Below are positions 62,654-64,000 of a stretch of DNA of 64,000 nucleotides, one piece after another. The notes under the pieces are model-generated. The model did no database searches and was not told where the DNA came from. It saw only the letters and a program-made list of their open reading frames with translations. A program made the translations under genes and the position numbers. The stretch's first letter is position 1. Each line of letters begins with the position of its first letter. The stretch covers positions 248,001 to 312,000 of the forward strand of contig CAWAPS010000032.1 of assembly GCA_963783945.1 (NCBI GenBank). The letters are read 5' to 3'. Origin of the DNA: CAWAPS01 sp963783945 (GTDB lineage Bacteria; Actinomycetota; Acidimicrobiia; Acidimicrobiales; Palsa-688).

Positions 62654-62863
62654 ATGTCGTCGGACGAGGCGGTCGTAGGGAAGATCGGTCGAGTGACGCA
62701 CCGGATCTCGAATGGCAAGGCAGGCGAGATCGTGGTGTTGATCCGGGGCGGCAGCGAGACGTACATGGCCTACTCGGACTCCGACTTACCGGAGCAGGCC
62801 GAGGTGCTGGTCATCGGCCAGCGCTCGTCCAGGACCGTAGAGGTCACGCCCTTCACCGCCTGA
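62654..62863 (+). CDS. Small NfeD-like (OB-fold) protein
   Basis: 69-aa protein from the ATG at 62654: VGKIGRVTHRISNGKAGEIV, LIRGGSETYMAYSDS and EQAEVLVIGQRSSRTVEVTP form the five-strand OB barrel of NfeD C-terminal domains, which assist flotillin-like proteins. It lacks the membrane part of full NfeD. It lies 91 bp upstream of a flotillin gene on the same strand, the usual pairing. Confidence 0.8.
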   Translation: MSSDEAVVGKIGRVTHRISNGKAGEIVVLIRGGSETYMAYSDSDLPEQAEVLVIGQRSSRTVEVTPFTA

Positions 62864-62954
62864 CTTCCGGCGCGAGGATGGGTCGGGCGCCTCCGCGTTC
62901 GGCGCCCGGCATTCGACACCAGGCCTTGCGGCCCGGCAATTAGGAGGATTGCTC

Positions 62955-64000
62955 ATGTTCGGTTGGCACGTCCCGGCCCCCGACGAGGCCATGCTCATAA
63001 GCGGGAAGCGGGGCACCGACGACGGGTTGCCGTTCAAGATCGTGACCGGCCACGGGTCGTTCGTGCTGCCGATTCGCTCGCGGGTGAGCACCCTGACCTT
63101 GGCCATGCAGGAGTCAGAAGTCGCCGAGGAGTGCGTAACCAAACAGGGCATCGCCCTCATCTGCCGGGCCGTAATCGCGTTCAAGGTCGGAGACGATCAC
63201 GAAAGCATCGCTAACGCGGCCCGTCGGTTCCTCGACGATCAGGACCGGATGTCGGTCTTGACCGGGCGGATCTTCGCCGGGCACCTGCGATCCATCATCG
63301 GCTCGATGACGGTCGAGGAGATCATCCGGGAACGCCAGCGCCTGGCCGAGGAGGTTCTGGACGCCTCCAAGCCGGAGATGGAGAAGATCGGCCTGGTCGT
63401 GGACTCCCTGCAGATCCAGTCCATCGACGACCGGGGCGCCAAGTACATAGCGGCGTTGGCCGCACCCCACCAGGCCGCCGTTCAACGGGACGCGGAGATC
63501 GCCCAGGCCCAGGCCGAGCAGGCCTCGGCCCAGGCCCGTCAGGAGTCGCTCCGGGCGCAGGCCGAGTACGAGCGGCAGACCGAGGTCACCCGCGCCGGCT
63601 ACAAGGCCGAGGTCGACCGAGCCCAGGCTCAGGCCGCCGCAGCCGGACCGCTGGCGACGGCTGAGGCCCAGAAGGCGGTCCTGCACGCCCAGGCCGAGCT
63701 GGCCGTGCAGAACGCGGAGTTGAAAGAAAAGGAACTGCTCGCTTCGGTACAGAAGCCGGCAGAAGCCGAGGCCTACCGGATCCGGACCCTGGCCCAGGCG
63801 GATGCCGAGCGCACCCGCATCCAGGCTGAAGCGACCTCAACTGGCGAGGGGATCGCCCTGCAGCGGATGCTCGTCGAGAGGATGCCCGACATCATCGCCG
63901 CCGCCGCCTCACAGCTGGCCAACGCCAACGTGACTGTTCCGAACGGAGCCGACGGGATGGGCCAGCTTCTCGCCGGCTTTGCCAGCCAGGCCGGGCAGCT
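62955..64000 (+). CDS. floT: Flotillin/SPFH-domain protein, 3' end beyond the window
   Basis: At least 348 codons of a flotillin (YuaG/FloT-like) scaffold protein of membrane microdomains; no stop occurs before the window edge. AGGAGG lies eight bases before the ATG at 62955. The SPFH/Band 7 part reads HGSFVLPIRSRVSTLTLAMQ, CVTKQGIALICRAVIAFKVG and FAGHLRSIIGSMTVEEIIRE. It is followed by the coiled-coil of alternating A/E/Q repeats (AQAQAEQASAQARQES, EAEAYRIRTLAQADAERTRI) and the typical C-terminal LVERMPDIIAAAASQLANAN. There is no N-terminal TM helix visible, as in some actinobacterial members. Paired with the NfeD-like gene. Confidence 0.92.
   Translation, partial: MFGWHVPAPDEAMLISGKRGTDDGLPFKIVTGHGSFVLPIRSRVSTLTLAMQESEVAEECVTKQGIALICRAVIAFKVGDDHESIANAARRFLDDQDRMSVLTGRIFAGHLRSIIGSMTVEEIIRERQRLAEEVLDASKPEMEKIGLVVDSLQIQSIDDRGAKYIAALAAPHQAAVQRDAEIAQAQAEQASAQARQESLRAQAEYERQTEVTRAGYKAEVDRAQAQAAAAGPLATAEAQKAVLHAQAELAVQNAELKEKELLASVQKPAEAEAYRIRTLAQADAERTRIQAEATSTGEGIALQRMLVERMPDIIAAAASQLANANVTVPNGADGMGQLLAGFASQAGQ

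Noticed and set aside
62267..62701. 144-codon minus-strand ORF between the secreted-protein gene and the flotillin pair
   Set aside because: It starts inside the NfeD-like gene, crosses the hairpin, and has no recognisable domain or RBS.

Overview
The window is high-GC DNA from what looks like an actinomycete (Actinomycetota). This is an inference from the GC-rich third positions, the frequent GTG starts, two PPOX/F420-type small oxidoreductases, an LLM-type F420 oxidoreductase, an Lhr helicase, a lutABC operon and the style of the regulators; an Acidimicrobiia-like lineage is plausible but not proven. Only one RNA gene is visible, a tRNA-Thr(CGT).

Left part (1-19.9 kb): a metabolic accessory region mixed with decayed genes. 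It holds an FAD amine/glycine-oxidase-like enzyme, a divergent pair of paralogous proteins of unknown function, a class III CoA-transferase, a two-TM protein, a large LuxR-type ATPase regulator divergent from a metallo-beta-lactamase-fold hydrolase, one intact branched-chain-type ABC binding lipoprotein and two remnants of that family, a carotenoid oxygenase, an LLM oxidoreductase, a frameshifted NADAR gene, an epoxide-hydrolase/flavin-monooxygenase pair, a GH3 remnant and a cupin. At 12.0-12.4 kb a C-terminal epimerase remnant is split by a 90-bp element with 22-bp perfect terminal inverted repeats and a TTA target duplication. Removing the element plus one TTA restores the reading frame exactly.

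Middle (19.9-36.6 kb): the tRNA-Thr is followed by a tyrosine integrase, an EmrB-type exporter, an SDR, and a decayed C-terminal half of the RNA-repair enzyme Pnkp. An MreB paralogue paired with a class B penicillin-binding protein comes next, then an overlapping DMT/MFS transporter pair, an Lhr helicase read in three frames, and a 0.7-kb gene-free block of GC-rich repeats.

Right part (36.6-64 kb): a small unknown protein, a PPOX protein, a nitroreductase and a GH31 glucosidase. A minus-strand series follows in which a membrane GAF/PAS/GGDEF/EAL protein is translationally coupled to an alpha-oxoamine-synthase-like PLP enzyme and then an MFS transporter, with a UbiE-like methyltransferase/UbiA-like membrane protein pair downstream. 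This is the most interesting candidate system: possibly synthesis and export of a small molecule tied to c-di-GMP signalling. Next are lutABC (lactate oxidation), a VOC protein, a TetR regulator with visible operator half-sites and its divergent target, a GNAT, a PPOX protein, a fused-permease ABC system with its ATPase, a crotonase, a nitroreductase, two divergent SDRs, a second repeat block, a lipoprotein/secreted-protein pair and an NfeD-like/flotillin pair cut by the right edge.

Several otherwise well-conserved genes (lhr three times, the GGDEF/EAL gene once, NADAR once, the DMT transporter once) are broken by apparent one-base shifts in GC-rich context. Some or all may be consensus errors of the assembly; the Pnkp, GH3, epimerase and binding-protein remnants lack whole domains and are genuinely decayed.
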